Below, piece after piece: positions 24,701 through 37,900 of a stretch of DNA of 64,000 nt. Location: NCBI GenBank assembly GCA_033239525.1, contig BSYO01000014.1, positions 13,252,021 through 13,316,020 on the forward strand, in the 5' to 3' direction. The notes below the pieces were generated by a model, which made no database searches, was not told the DNA's origin, and was given only the letters and a program-made list of their open reading frames with translations. This DNA comes from Nepenthes gracilis (lineage: Eukaryota; Streptophyta; Magnoliopsida; Caryophyllales; Nepenthaceae). A program made the position numbers and the translations under genes. Within the stretch, counting starts at the first letter, position 1. The number at the start of each line of letters is the position of its first letter.

Positions 24701-27700
24701 TCGAGCCTGAACCCCTTAAATGATACTCGGACCAACATCCTCATGAGAATTCGGGATGAGATGTTTTGAAGTTGGCCAAAACGCGTCAAGAACCCAAAGG
24801 CAGGAGACCCGTTGAAGTTTTGTCAACCTGGGCCATGACACCGAAGACTACTAAGCGCTGCAAAAGGAGATCAAAAGTTTGATCAAGAAGGGACACCTCG
24901 CCGAGTCTTTGCGAAGCTTGGGGCAAGCCCCTGGCAAAATAAGGGCAAAGGTGGCACAAGAGGACGCCGAAAGTTCTTGAGCCAGTGAGTCTCCCCCGCA
25001 CTATGGCCTCATCTCAATAAGGATTATGCGACTCGGCCTCGGGATCAAAAGTCTCCAACTACACGGCGGCCTTTGACCCACGAGATGGCTAAGGGAAGCC
25101 TAAGGTGCTGTCGAAATACGCGTAGCGAACTATCAACGGTAGGCCTGGTGGTGTCACAACCCATGATCGGGGCCTTGGTGATTTGAGAGAGGAGACCTAA
25201 TCCCGTGGAGAGAAGAAACAACCGGTGAGACCGCCAACAGGAACAAGCCACCCTCTTAATTGGGAAGGGCCACCCCTCGTCTTAGCGATCCTTTGAAAAG
25301 GCCCGTAAGGGCTGTGCTCCCGGGACGACAAACTGGTTTCTAAGGCGCCAAGTTCCTCCCACCTCGGAGAGCACCACCCATTACTACGTGTCAAATCCAA
25401 GTACACCTAACATATATCATTGGGCATGCTTGTAATGTGTGTCACATTTGAACTAATAAACTAACTATAATGCTTGTCATACGTTTATTTGCATGAATGC
25501 TTGCATGGCATTCCATGAATCAAATGACCTAGGCTGCCTCTAAGTTGGGCGAGTTGTAGTTCACTTGTAAACCGACCTAAGAATTGTCAAAGAAACTCGG
25601 TCCTATTTATCGAGCGGCCCAAATGTGGTCAAATTTGAAGCTCGACTCATGCAACCTAGCGGCCCGAGCGCAGTCAAATTCCACAGCCTAGGGGGCTCAC
25701 AAACAAGGCGTCAAACCCCCTATCAGGCGATCATTAAAACCTCAGGGGGCTTCTTCAAATATGCATGTGGCGACTCCCCTTCGAAGGGATGAGCACCATC
25801 AGCCAGCCATGGTCGGCGGACTATGCTTAGACTTATATGGGCTACGACGTCCTTTGGACAGTTTAGAGCGCTAATGTTACGGGCCTTCGGCTTTCTAATT
25901 TTTCCCTTTCTGTTTTTTTGTTTTTCTTTTCAGTTGTGTGTTTTCCCTTTTCCCCTTGGTTCTATTTTTTTTCTTTATTCCTTCTGTTTTTTTGTTTTTG
26001 GGCTTCCGTTGGATTCCAACTAATTTAATTGGAATATTACTATATATGTAATGGCTCATTGCTATAGTAAAAGGGAGCAAGATATTTTCGGTTTCTGCCT
26101 CTCCCCTCTCTGTCACGCTCTCTCTGCCTCTCTCAAAGTTTCTCCCCTCCGTCTTCCTCGTTTCCCTCTATTTCTCTCTATTTCCCTATGCTCCCTCTCC
26201 CTCACATTTTCTTCTCTCTTTGTCAGAACTCCCAATCCCTTCGTCTGCTCCGTTTCCCTCTGTTTTTGTCTTCTTCTTCTTCGTTTGCAGGTGCCGCACC
26301 TGGAGGTTTGCATCATCAACCTAGGCCCTACGATGCCATATTTGATTTAAAATGCTTATCTGCATAATTTATCTCCATAATTAATGACTTTTACATATCT
26401 CAATCTAAAACGTCCAACTTAAAATACTGTGGTATTACAATATTTATATTATCATGCCTTATATTGACGTCTCCATGACTCCCCAAGTCTCCCTGAGCCA
26501 GCCACCTAGAAACACTGATGTCTCAAGGGCTATGCAAGCATCAACAAATGGAGAGTTGTTATGATCCTCCCATTAAGGGGACTTTTATATCTACCCGACG
26601 ACCAAAATTAAAAGTTGAATGGATAAATAGTAGATATTAAATAATTATTTAAATTACTTCATGTAATTTTTACTATTTATCCACAAAACTTCTAATCATA
26701 GCCATTGGTGGATATAAAAGTCTTTCCACTGAGAGGATTTAACAGCTCTCCAATATATGGCCTGTAGTTAGGGTCCCCTTACTTGGTAGTTGAAATTTTG
26801 ATGAAACCCAAGTTTCCCAGTCCATCTGGCATTCTCTTACGGCAAAAAAAATGGTTCATTAATTTTATGTTAACCAAATTGTTTCTTAGTTATCAGTATA
26901 GAAATGAAATTAGAAAAACAGAAGTGTTGAATGTTTTGGTCTTAAGAGAGGATAGGGAAGGACATGTAACTTGCTGTTGATCTTCTATTAGATTCTGCCA
27001 TGTCAAAAATTTATGAAGGATTTGATGTTTCTACTAGAGTTTACTTCAATATTTATGGAACTTTGTTCAAGGTTTATTTATATCAAAAATCATTTTTATT
27101 GAGAAGGGATTCCTTGCCTCCTCCTCCCCCCAACATGTCTAGTGTACTGAGGCAGATTGTATTAAATTAAATACCACTTCCGTTTAAGCAGGAGAGTTCT
27201 GATTTTTTTTTTTCTTTCCATGTAGAATGGTGTACGTGGATTGATGCTAGATATGTATGATTTCGAGAATGACATTTGGTTATGCCACTCAATTGGTGGC
27301 CATTGTTACAACTTCACAGCATTTGTAAGTATGTTTGCCATACTTCTTTGCTTATGTGCCCACGCTCATCTGTGTAAAACCTATGTTCATAGTTCAGAAT
27401 GAATTTTACTGCAGCAACCTGCAATTAATGTGCTGAAAGAGATTCAGTCATTCCTTGAAGCAAACCCAACGGAAATTGTCACGATCATCATTGAGGATTA
27501 TGTGACGTCTCCAAAGGGACTGACAAAGGTCTTTAACGAATCTGGCCTCAGCAAATACTGGTTTCCTGTATCTCGCATGCCAAAAGACGGTAGCGATTGG
27601 CCAACTGTAGATGATATGACCCAAAAGAATCAGCGGTTAGTGGTCTTTACTTCTATAAAATCAAAGGAGGCTTCTGAAGGGATTGCTTATCAGTGGAGAT

Positions 27701-30399
27701 ACATGGTAGAAAATCAATGTATGTGGACTTCAACCTCTCTTACTTGCACAAATTCATATTGAAAGCCCGGAAAGGAAAAGAAGTTACAGAAAATTGAAAG
27801 AGGGTTTTGTTTTGTCTCTCAACTCAGATGCAGAGGATACATCCTCGTGTATCATTTAGTACAAAAAATGCCATCAACTCTGCTTTGACAAACCTCATGC
27901 TTAGATTTGCCTTAAATGGTTACATTTTTTGGATAATCCCACTAAATCATTGCTGGGAATGGTCCACCTAAACTTTGTCAGACAAAGTCGAGAACAAATC
28001 TCTACCAAGATTAACTATCGAATCCTTTATTTGAATTCGTGAAGAAATTAGATAGTAATACATATTTACAAATAAAAAATTATTTAACAAAACAAACACA
28101 CCAGCATTACATAAAAAACCTTATCAACTAAAGGGAGAAAACTCTGAACTATAATGCGAATCTGGTTACAATAAACCCTTCAATTCATGACAAAATTAGG
28201 TGAATCGAGTAATAAACAATAAAAAAGTAAATGGAAGAAGGCCATTGATAAAAATATTCTAAACATCAACTAAATTAATATACCCAGAACGATGAACATC
28301 AAAACGTGATTAAACACACATGAATTGGCAAATTTTCCTCATTCTCTTCCCCATTTCTCTCTCAATTTGAAGCTCAAGTTGTTTTAAATAATAACTTGCA
28401 CTCCTTGGCCCTTGAGCAAAGCAAAAACACTTAAAAATGAAAGAAAAGAACTTCCCGAAAACTACCCGATTAAATGTGCCCATCATGCACGATTGTGCTA
28501 AACCACCCACTCTAGTGCACCATTCGCGTGTTGTGTATCAGGCGTGACCATTTTGTTCAATCTACGCATGCACCCATCAAACACACATGAAGGATCAAGC
28601 CATTGATAATGGATTTTGCTCGATCGAATCCTTGTGCGAACAGCGAGAGAACTTCCCCACTTACTCCAAAGTCAGACATCAATATGTATAATGTATATAT
28701 GATTCACAAGAGAGTGACCCGAAACTTGACAGTCATGCAATTGATGAAGACTAGAGCTGGACTCTGGGTAATTAATTAGACTGATTCATCATCATGTCTT
28801 GATGTGAAGAAGCTACTTTAGAGATCCTAATGTCTGGCATATTGATTGTTGCAATCTCTGCTTGTTTTGTGCATCGATATGCTTGCAGAAGTGCGAGTGT
28901 GCTTACTCATCTCTACTCAACTATTAGCTATAAAGAGCCAGTTTTGATTAACCCTAACTGCAGATGGGAACGGTGGGATGATTGCCGGGTCTTGTCCAAA
29001 CCGTGCTGAATCATTGCCCATGAACTCAACAACAGTCTCATTGGTGCTTCAGAACTACTTTCCGACTAATCCCAATTCGACAGAAGCTTGTGCCGACAAT
29101 TCAGCTCCCTTAATTAGCATGATGAACACTTGTTTTAAATTAGATGGCAACAGATGGCCAAACTTCATAGCTGTTGACTTTTATCAGGTAGAAATCAACA
29201 TGATTGAGGTAGAAGTCATTACGTTTTTATATAATTGAAGTGTTTTAAGCATAGAAACTGCGTAGACAACAATAGACATGATATTTTGGCCCACTGATCT
29301 GTTGTTGCAGAGGAGTGATGGTGGTGGAGCCCCAGAGGCTGTTGATGAAGCAAATGGTCGTCTAACTTGTGGGTGTATTAGCATTGCCTATTGCAAGGTT
29401 TGCTAATAAAATTTTTTTTTCTCATTATAGGACTTAAGGCATGATTGTTATTATTGTTGTTGTCTTTAGACAATGACCGTGGTTCAGATACACAAGTATA
29501 TCACAAATTGATCCAATCTACCCTAGTCAATCAAGGTTTTTGTAGCTGTTATATGGATAGTAATGTTCAAATTTGACTATTTCCCTATTCGGATCCTTAT
29601 AAATCGGATCCATGCAAATTTGAGGAAAATAGAGGTTTGAAGACAAATGTGATAAAAATCCTCTACAATCAATGTGTGTATGACATCAATAGGGGGGAAG
29701 AAGGTTTTGAAGGGAAATGTAACCATTGAATTAAGTATTTATATTTATTCTTGATATTCAGTTTTATCCCCTTCACTCCATCTAAATAGTGAATAAAGGT
29801 TCGAGACTTATTCACAGGAGCAATTTGATGTGGTCTAAGAAAAATTAATCTCATGTGGAAACACGTCTATTGTGTAATAAGTTCATTGAAATTCCATTTG
29901 ATGTGTGCGAGGAATTGTATGTTGCAACTTATGCATTGTATTGTTTCATGTTTCTTTTCTTTTAATGGAAGTGTCATATATCTTATAATTGCCTAACATT
30001 GTTTCTCTAATTCTATCATCTCATGCCTTAAAGCTAGAACTATCACCGACTGCCAATATCTAAGTTTGTTGCCATCAAATTGGGAGGAAAGAACAGAGAA
30101 TAAAGTAAAGATACTCAATTTGATGAGTACTCGGCCTAAACTCAGACTATTTGACTTGAATAGTATGAATACCTGGACAGGAAAATGGAACTTCTAGTTC
30201 ATGTGATGCCCCTCCGCTTGCACCACCTCCACCAGCGGAGCTGTCGCCTGGAAAATCATCGTCGACAACACCACTGCCCCAGCAATCTAGTGGTGCTCGT
30301 ACTGATAGCAGACGTGTCCTAAGACAGTGGACATATGTTATGTTCACTGCCATATGTTATGCCCTGAGTATTGAAGCAAAATATTTAGTTGCTGTTTAA
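15773..30399 (+). CDS. PI-PLC X domain-containing protein, secreted, probably GPI-anchored
   Basis: Exons: 15773-15850, 16027-16149, 16308-16445, 27226-27324, 27415-27718, 28964-29187, 29311-29397, 30181-30399. All introns are GT-AG and the phases close to give about 423 aa. The first 26 residues form a signal peptide ([19 protein letters not shown]). A Cys-rich segment follows (residues 27-60, [16 protein letters not shown]), then the PI-PLC X domain with both expected catalytic histidines, H82 in WLTTHNSY and H134 in IWLCHS, plus R117 and D122 in [12 protein letters not shown]. Also visible are [13 protein letters not shown] and [10 protein letters not shown] Pro/Ser-rich linker leads to a hydrophobic C-terminal tail, as in GPI-anchored relatives such as Arabidopsis At5g67130. 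No Y or C2 domain is present, so this is the single-domain, bacterial-like type. Substrate and role are not established. Intron 3 is 10.8 kb because of mobile elements. Confidence 0.93.
16446..17306 (+). other. Start of PLC intron 3 before the first insertion
   Basis: Ordinary AT-rich intron sequence after the donor GTATGAC. No repeat or coding signal was recognised. Confidence 0.5.
17307..20319 (-). repeat. Probable solo LTR (chromovirus-like) in PLC intron 3
   Basis: On the minus strand the segment begins TGTGTAATACCCGAAAT (20319 downward) and ends GTCATCACA at 17307, so it has TG...CA ends. About 270 bp inside, it carries a TATATAAA box (near 20050) followed by a GA-rich leader, the usual U3-R layout of long Ty3 LTRs whose ends start TGTAATACCC. 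No primer-binding site or polypurine tract borders it, which favours a solo LTR. No clear target duplication was found, so the boundaries are approximate. Confidence 0.5.
21190..21400. repeat. Compound (TA)n/(CA)n microsatellite
   Basis: Runs of TA and TATG are followed by an uninterrupted CA tract (21362-21388). The ORF that spans it is only a translation of the repeat. Confidence 0.85.
21949..22330 (+). repeat. LTR-like fragment
   Basis: It starts TGTAATAGCTCGAATTTC, close to the start of chromoviral LTRs, and has a CATATATAGACA TATA-like motif near 22065. No matching end was found, so it is at most a truncated piece. Confidence 0.25.
22520..23740 (+). repeat. 5' LTR of the second Tat-type element
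   Basis: It begins TGTGATGGGTCCAATAG and ends GGATGTATCA, directly before the primer-binding site. The TG...CA ends and the start motif match the Tat LTR pattern. It contains a 90-bp tandem duplication near its end. Confidence 0.72.
23211..23388 (+). repeat. Tandem duplication inside the LTR, about 90 bp x 2
   Basis: Units 23211-23300 and 23301-23388 share GAGTGCATCC, TGAGCCA and TCGTCAAG in the same order, with about 20% differences. A third start (ACCAAGTGCC) follows. It accounts for the repetitive minus-strand ORF seen here. Confidence 0.75.
23742..23759 (+). promoter_or_regulatory. Primer-binding site of the second Tat-type element
   Basis: TGGCGCCGTCTGTGAGAA begins one base after the LTR, and differs by one base from the usual Tat primer-binding site. 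Its spacing to the LTR end fixes the LTR boundary. Confidence 0.85.
24300..24650 (+). pseudogene. Gag remnant of the second Tat-type element
   Basis: The plus-strand frames give [12 protein letters not shown], then [18 protein letters not shown], a stop, then [19 protein letters not shown] and LTDSFLLHF. The order matches the gag core of Tat elements (segments before KMP-x-YDGT-x-DP-x-DH, then FP-x-TL-x-G-A-W). A stop at 24445 and another near 24546 break it. Confidence 0.65.
25861..26550. other. PLC intron 3, pyrimidine-rich stretch
   Basis: Long T- and C-rich tracts (25890-26290) precede TTTGCAG, and the layout recalls an LTR leader or the acceptor of an unused exon. No coding signal follows the TTTGCAG at 26285. 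It may be further retroelement residue. Confidence 0.3.
26551..26750. mobile_element. Foldback MITE, Mutator-like
   Basis: A 200-bp segment whose two halves are imperfect inverted copies. The left end GAGAGTTGTTATGATCCTC pairs with the right end, whose reverse complement is GAGAGCTGTTAAATCCTC. ACTTTTATATC and GGATAAATAGTA recur in both arms. Flanks CAACAAATG (26542-26550) and CAATATATG (26751-26759) match at 7 of 9 positions, as for a diverged 9-bp target duplication, the Mutator-class size. It lies in PLC intron 3 about 475 bp before exon 4. Confidence 0.7.
27719..28963 (+). other. PLC intron 5
   Basis: This 1245-bp AT-rich intron starts GTATGTGG and ends CTAACTGCAG. No element or coding signal was recognised. 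Confidence 0.6.
29398..30180 (+). other. PLC intron 7
   Basis: This 783-bp intron starts GTTTGCTAA and ends CCTGGACAG. Nothing else was recognised in it. Confidence 0.6.
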
Positions 30400-31926
30400 T
30401 TCATTGTCTTAATGCGTTATACCACATATTCATTAACATCTATGCTGGCCTGTTGGCCTACGATTTATTCGTGTTAAAAAAATGAGCCACTGGGTTTTTG
30501 TTTTTGTTTTTTATTTTTGTCTCTCTACTTATTAATTAAGCGACAGATTAAGCTGTCTAGTATTTAAGTGGGCCTTTGAGTACAGGTTACTGGCTTTTCA
30601 TGTTTGGTATAGCATATATCTGTTGATGTTGCCATCTTACCTTACTGGTAAAATTATTTTATTTTGACTTAAGGTTTAGTCAAATTATAGCAACAATCTA
30701 TTTATAATATAAAAGTAAGATCATATATATATATATTTATTTATTTTTTAAACCTCATGATGTAAGATTCTTATGTAATAGACTGTCTTTATACTGATAT
30801 TGCTCCAAAAGGAAAAACAAACTGGAAGTAGAAAACCAGTAACCTGTGGTTGAAAGGCACCCTGTCCAACTTGAAGAATTTTGCTGCTTGTATTAAATTT
30901 GGTCGGTGATATCTTACTCCAACAACATATTACCAACGGTAAAGTAATTTTATTTTTTCAATTTCCAATATTCCGTTGAGCATGATGACTGTGATCCACG
31001 GTCGACCGACCAGATTATGCCTACTGTATAGAAATGTCTAAAAGATGCCTTTGAATGACTGACAAATGTATTCATCTACTTATTTATTTTTATATAAATT
31101 TATTAGTATTAATAAATAAAAAAGAGACACGTTATCAAAAGGCGCCCCTCAAAATCACTTCCTTAACTAAGACAATAAATGTTCACGGTAGATTGATTCA
31201 TAATTACTGTATCAGTAATCTCAAATAAATAGCTTGGCACGTATAAAGACAAATACCATTTTACATAAGAAATTCTCTCTAAAGATTACATTCAAAACAT
31301 AAAGACAATTCGATATATAAAGCTTCCTACATACACAATACGGAGAAAGATTGTACTATATTTTGTCAATTATATATAGTTATCTTGAATTATAAGATAC
31401 TGTTTCTATGATTTAAACCTATAATCATGAAGATGTATGACAACAGCTTTACTATCGTGTTATAGCTCCCTTTAATAAGTCAACAGAGAATACTACTCAA
31501 AAGTCCTTCTGGGTATTTCTTAAATAAAAAAAAAATGTCCAGAATGCTCTCAACGACTTGAGTACCATCACACCATCCTTGTGAATATAGAAAACTGAAT
31601 GCTATATATATATATATATCGAAATAGCTCAATTTGAGTAGTTGAAACACACCCATCGAGATTATTTTGTTAAGCATCTTCAACATATTCCATCTTCTTC
31701 TGCTAGGAATGAACAAAGCAATCGACCTATGTACTGTCGATTGACATGGTCCTTTGAGTGCCGATCTACACCAGCAAAAGCTATTTATGGATTTTTAATA
31801 TTGATGCACCAGAAAAATAATTAAAATTAAATGTGCATGAGCAAAAAAGCACTTTGTCAAGCTCTTTCAGCTTTGCTGCATTTATCACCTCTTCCATCTG
31901 ATGTATAAACCCTCTTGCATGTATCC
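30400..31926. other. Intergenic DNA between the convergent genes
   Basis: AT-rich, with short TA runs (30725, 31604). It must hold the 3' ends of both transcripts. No canonical AATAAA was pinned down close to either stop codon, and no other feature was seen. Confidence 0.5.
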
Positions 31927-34900
31927 TCATTGCAGCTCTCCCACAGGCGCTTCGTTGAGCCATAAGAAATGAATGAAGTCGTATAACTTACCGCTCACAC
32001 TCACCTGCTTGGCAGAAGGTCAATCATTAATTGCATGGCAGCCACAAATAAAAACTAAATATATTATATGGATCAACCAATGTTTTTAATACACTATCAA
32101 ACCAATGCACCGGTCTCACAACAAGATAACACAACTTCATTGCAGTATAAGAAAAATTGGGATCAGTGTGGCCCAATACCTTCAAAATGAGTTGGAGGGA
32201 CATTTGCTAATATGTCAGACGTGTCAGGTGTATTGGCCTATATTTCAAATATTGGATAGAATGGGGGATATTCAAAATATCAATGGATAAATTACGATAT
32301 ATTGCAGATACGATGACATATTAAGAATTTACCGTAGTATCCAAATATATTAGTATCTGTGTGGCATAATAACGATAAACATCAGCCAATATTTTAATTA
32401 TTGGTCGACATTTTATTCCATATACCCAGCCAAAGAAAAAGAAGACTGAAGAAAAAAGGAACTCATGCTATCATGCGGAGCATCAAAGATATATGTGTAC
32501 CTTGTATGGGGTAGGGTTCAATCGGCGCATGTGGTCAGGACGCATTTGCTCCAGCTGTTTCATGCACCGATCTCTTATATCCTTGAGAGGCGGCAACTCT
32601 TCTCTTGCTTTTCCTTTGAAAAACAAAAAACATAGTTTCGGCATTAAACCGAAAAGTTGTGTTCATGACAAGTCAGAATATTAGAGCTTGATGAATTAAT
32701 TATCAAGAGTTGCAAATGGACTGGCTATGTTGAGGTAGAGATGCTATCACTTTGAGCCAATATTAATAAGTTTGATGCCAAAAGTCCTTAGGCCTTCCGG
32801 CATGTCCTTCAATAACTCTATGAGATAAATGTGGGTTCGAGCTTCATATCCCAAATTTACCAAAAAAAAAATAAGACTAACCAGCTTTGATGCAGTGTGG
32901 CACATGCAGCACGTAAAATCACTGCAGAAGCTTCCTTCACAATGATGAGAGTCCTGTTATGGTCCTCTCATTTTTTTTATTCTTTCTAATATTTCCAAAT
33001 GTGAGTATTTCATAATAACAATTTAGACTGTTAAGATTACAGCATGTTTTACCACTGGGAGGATGAAAGGGCTTTATAGCTTCTACAGATGAATCACAAA
33101 TTATTGATTTTGCATATCCATGATGGGATATTTTGAAAGCTCACCTGAGCTCCCACTCCAGTAACACTTCAGAAGCTCCACAACCTGCTGTGGCACCACA
33201 TAAGCTCTCTTGGATTCGTTAAATGGGTGACGACAAAGGATTCGCTCTGCTACCTGATAGTTAGTACGGAAAATATTTAAATAAATAAATGTTCTCCGTT
33301 GTGCACCAAAAACTTTAGTGTTTATCGCATAGTCACTGACAAAGAATTCATAAGCGGTGCTTAGAAGCAAAATCCAAGCTCATGAGATACAATGTACATC
33401 ATTTTGTAGCTTGTGGTAGGTTGGATAGAACAATTCTCTTAATAATATAGTGAAATATATAGAAATAATTACTAGTAAGAAAGGATAGGGGGAAATACTA
33501 TTTGTGTCCAGCTTTAGGATGCATCTGTTGCTTTAAGTTGAAGAAATTTTCCATAACAAGAAAATCATTAGAAGCAACACAGACATGTCTATAAAATCTT
33601 ATTCTGGTCTCCTTAGAAGATATACAGGTAAGAGATACTCAGACTGATTGGAGGTCTCTAAGCCAAGGACTTCCTTATAAAAATATAAAGTTTTCCACCT
33701 AGAAAAGCTAATTAGCATCTCCTTTTACCTCTACCTGCACACTTCTATAAAAAGGCTTTACATATCTTCTAACATTGGACTTCCTGTTCAAAGAAGCCAG
33801 GCATACAAACCTAATACATTGACACCTCTTTTATTGTACCTCCCTTTTCCACTTGCACTCTGCTCTTCTGAATTTTCATGGGGAAACGTAAGTTTTGGAT
33901 TTAACATTCACTTAGTTGCAATGGATGAACTGCTGTTAGACATAATTGTCAGCTTCCAGGTATGGAAAAGGAAGAAAGCATCCTATCATTTATTGAATTT
34001 TTGACATCTAGTTTTCAGAGACAGTACTGTAGTCTGTTAAGTGGTGACTCACCAAGCTTGATGCTCTCAGCTAAGTGAATAGTATAGCTATCTGGTTACA
34101 TCATGGTGGTTTAAAAGACTGGACTAACAAATCAACAGCGACGGTTAAATTACATACCTTTGGAGGTGGTTCATTTTCACCAGTCATTAGATCTACCAGA
34201 GGGTACCCTTCTTTTCCATACAATCTGTAACATCGTTTTTTACATGGAATAGACACCTAACACAAAATGGCATGACTTTAAATACAGTAAAAAAAACTGC
34301 CACAAATATATCTTGAAAGAAAAGTCAACCTTCGAAACATCTTCTGAAAGTTTGATGCGGGGCTGATTGTTTATCTCAACAAGCTTGAAAACACAACCTA
34401 GTGCAGCTTGAACATAGCACGTAACAAGATAGGTCCCAATTCCAAATGCATCAATCTCGTGACCCTGTACATGTAAAATTATCAATTTCGAACTTTTAAA
34501 AGTTAAGTCTCCTCTCTTTTAGTAGTTAACTTACCGACACAGTTACAACTAGCTGGTTGATCAATTAGTACCTCAAAATAGTTAAAATCTGTAATTCTAC
34601 ACAGAAAAAGGTGGCACAATGCAGAACATTCTCACATCGTGGGTTCTAGAAAGGGTTAGATGTATACAGTTTTATAACTATATTATATAGATGTTCCCAT
34701 GATTTGATTCTATAACTTTCAGGTCATAATGGAACAACCCTATACATCAAATCTCACCTCCAATTGTGCCATTGTAAAAATAGTCATGCTCCTTGAATAT
34801 CATGCAATTGAATATCCAGCCTTCTTGCAGGCTCCCTAGGTAGCTATTCCAGCCTCTCGAACAATAGAGGGTAATTCCAATGTCACTCATATGTCTGAGT

Positions 34901-37900
34901 TCCGCTCCCCATGAAAGGATGACCATTTACAACCCCTGATTTCAGCTGTCTAAGCTAAATCCAAGTCTACTTGAAAGTTAAATCATACTAAGCAGTCACA
35001 GAAGTTTGATCCAACTCATTATAATGGTTCACATTTGCACATGTGTTTGGCAAAAGTTGTATTGTGAAGTGGATGAACACAATTTACCAGATAAATAGAA
35101 TTGATCATCCAGGATATTGGCCAGGGAAACAAGTCGCATTTACACTTGCGAAGTTTATCCAAGTGATATAGTCCAGAATGCTGGCCGTTATATCATCAGC
35201 ATGAAATAGTGTGCAGGTAGGAAGACAATTTTCGGAGGTCAGAGGAAATACTAGACTAATTCAATTATTTACCTGTTTGTTCAAATGATCTAAAGTTTCC
35301 TCATTGAGGTCATTGCTAGCTGTAATACACATCTTCCCAAAACCAGGCACCTTAAATTCTTTCTCAATGGCACGAAAGAATCTTCGAGACTCACAGGATA
35401 AATATGCTAGGTCACCAGAGTCCAGTCTAATGCCAACAGCTTTATAACTGCATTCAAATAGTGAGAACTCATAATTGAAATAAACAGTCAAAATGTAACA
35501 AAAACTATAGTACCTATCCTGTCTAAGATAACTGCGAGCAATCAGAGGATCAAAACTGGATATATTGTAATATTTTGGCCTTCTATTTATATTCCAAAAA
35601 TAGGATGGAGGTGCAATAGCAGGGATGTAGATTTCTCAACTCTTCGTTGAAAATAATAACACTTTCGATTTACTTTCTAAGAGCTTGAGGAAACAATTCT
35701 AATCAGCACCAAGGGTACAGCTTTATGCCCATTCAGTTTTGTTTGTCTCAGTTGATTGCTTTACAAAAGAAATGTCTTACCAAGTCACATGCTACTATTT
35801 CTGATGGGGAACAAGCAATACAGAGAATGACCAAAATTAAGGAAGGTTTCTAAGCTTTTAAAGCTTGATGTTTCTTAGGGAATTGTAACATTATCATTAT
35901 TTTTATGCATTTTTGTAGAGATTTTCATATCTTATTTTACATGTCCCAACTCATTATTAAGATGAGTTTGTTCTGGCTAGCTTTATGTTTCCTTCTATGA
36001 TTAGGATAATAAACTCTTTTTCCCTAGAATTACTCAAGTTGGGCATCTATAAAAGGGTGCCTAATTCTCCATGTAATTGATGTGGTGATGATTATTGAAA
36101 ATTTTCTATGATCAAATGTTTTCTCTCATATGCCTAATTTCCCCCTGAATTTTCCCTCTTCCAACCTGTTCCTACTCTTCTCCATTCTTCCCTCTTCTTG
36201 CTCCCCATTTCTCCCTTCCTTCTAAATTTCTCCTTTTTCTCTTTATTGTCCCCCATCAATTTCTCAAACACCAATTAGCCATTATTTACAAGCCCATTCA
36301 GTGACGGTCGTAGCAGATCATCCTGATATTCCATGCATCTCTTGCCCGTCAACAAAACAAAGTCATACAGAGATTTATTTTTAAGCTAGAAGATGCAAAT
36401 TATACACACTGGAAATTTTAAAGGAAATCATATTCACAAAAAAATGAAAAAAAAAAAAAAAATCAAACAAGTCGAAAGCACTGCCATTAAAAGTATGGTA
36501 CTTCCATACCCCAAATCACTGAGAGCTAGAGCAACAGCACAGAAATTTGGAATTCCACTCCTCAAAACCTGGTGAGATATCACCAAGTAAATGTAAGCCA
36601 CTGTCAAGAGGCCTGTCGAAATGGGGGGAAAGGAAAAAAATACACTGGAGGGGAGGTTGAGTATAACACGCATCCCAGAAAAAGAAGAACCACCAGTAGT
36701 AAAAACACAAGGCAACACAGGAATATACATGGCCAACAGGTCATCAATAGACTTCATATGTACTAGTAAAATTGTAAATAACATGAAAATTATGCTAGAA
36801 TTTTTGGAGTTCTACAACAAATGTAATCAGACTCAATGGCAGTAGTCCAGACAAGTATTTATTATGGACAAAAAGTAAACTGGTCGTGAATCAAAATTTT
36901 CAGTAAGTTCTACCTGTTCTGTACAAAGCTTATCAGACAGCTTGGAACTGTAACATGCGAGAGAGCAAAATATCAGGCTATAATACTGTGTAAAATTTAA
37001 AAATTGGTTCTTCAGCACTAGAATGTAAATATTTGCAACAACTCATCTACAGGGATTTCAATCTAATATTCCTTCTCAATATATTCTTTAATGTTCTTCA
37101 TAAGGATAGTCTCTCTTTCTCTTCCATTGGAAGCCAGGCAAGCATGTCACCTTTGTTATTGGCATGGAATCTTAAATCACCCTCAATGCTCTAATTTCCT
37201 TGTACTTCTATATGCATGCATCTGTGTGGCACGTGCACATAGGTATCTAATGAAATACAAACAAGCAAAACAAATATATGTAATACCCAATTTCCCAATT
37301 AATGTACATGGTATCATAATTTATATGCATTGGGCCACTGTTGAAAATAATTGTATAACAGAAATTTTAAGAAAAATCAACTGTTTGAGGAATCAAGTTC
37401 AACGCATAATAGGTGTTAGTAGCATTATAATGCATGTTTAGCCAGAATCCCTATGCCTAAGAGGTGTTTATGCGTAATTTAGGCAGAATGATTCACACAT
37501 GAGGTATACACAAGTGGCACTTGTGCATGCATATGCCTAGGCATGGCACCTTATGCATGCCTAACCGGCACTCATGTGCCAATTTGGGTATATATAGCCC
37601 CCTTCACCTAATTTCAGCCATTTCCACAGGAAAGGAGTGAGGAAGAGAGAGAAAGAGAAAGAAATAAAAGAAGGAAGAAGAGAGAGAAGATGAAGGAAAA
37701 GGATTTTAAGGTTATTTCGTGTTAGATCTAGTAAATCTTTAGGGGAAATATATCTAAACCCATTCTTTGGTTTATTATTTAATTCTTCCAATTTTCTTTT
37801 CGATTCTTGTTTAACTATACATACATGTTACCTTTTTTACCCCTTTTTCGAATGTTGTTACGTGCATGTTTATTATACTGAATATTTTGAGATTTTGTTG

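Larger units (their letters stand above)
22520..25860 (+). mobile_element. Second Tat-type LTR retrotransposon, internally deleted
   Basis: A 1221-bp 5' LTR (22520-23740) is followed by a perfect-position primer-binding site and a gag remnant (24300-24650). No reverse transcriptase or integrase motif is readable. The last part (about 25600-25760), with repeated CCTAGGGGGCTC and CTCAGGGGGCTT, resembles the region before a 3' LTR, but no 3' LTR copy was seen. The element runs in the same direction as the host PLC gene and lies in its intron 3. The right end is only a composition-based estimate. Confidence 0.65.

Noticed and set aside
26051..26350. 99-codon ORF rich in Ser, Leu and Phe
   Set aside because: It is a by-product of a pyrimidine-rich tract.
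32720..32880. Possible SINE: GTGGGTTCGAGCTTC box-B-like motif followed by an A-run
   Set aside because: No convincing A box at the right distance and no target duplication; one short motif is not enough.
36434..36784. 116-codon minus-strand ORF as a separate gene
   Set aside because: Only 36510-36568 is coding, as a NAPRT exon; the rest is intron read through with a poly-Phe stretch from an A-run.
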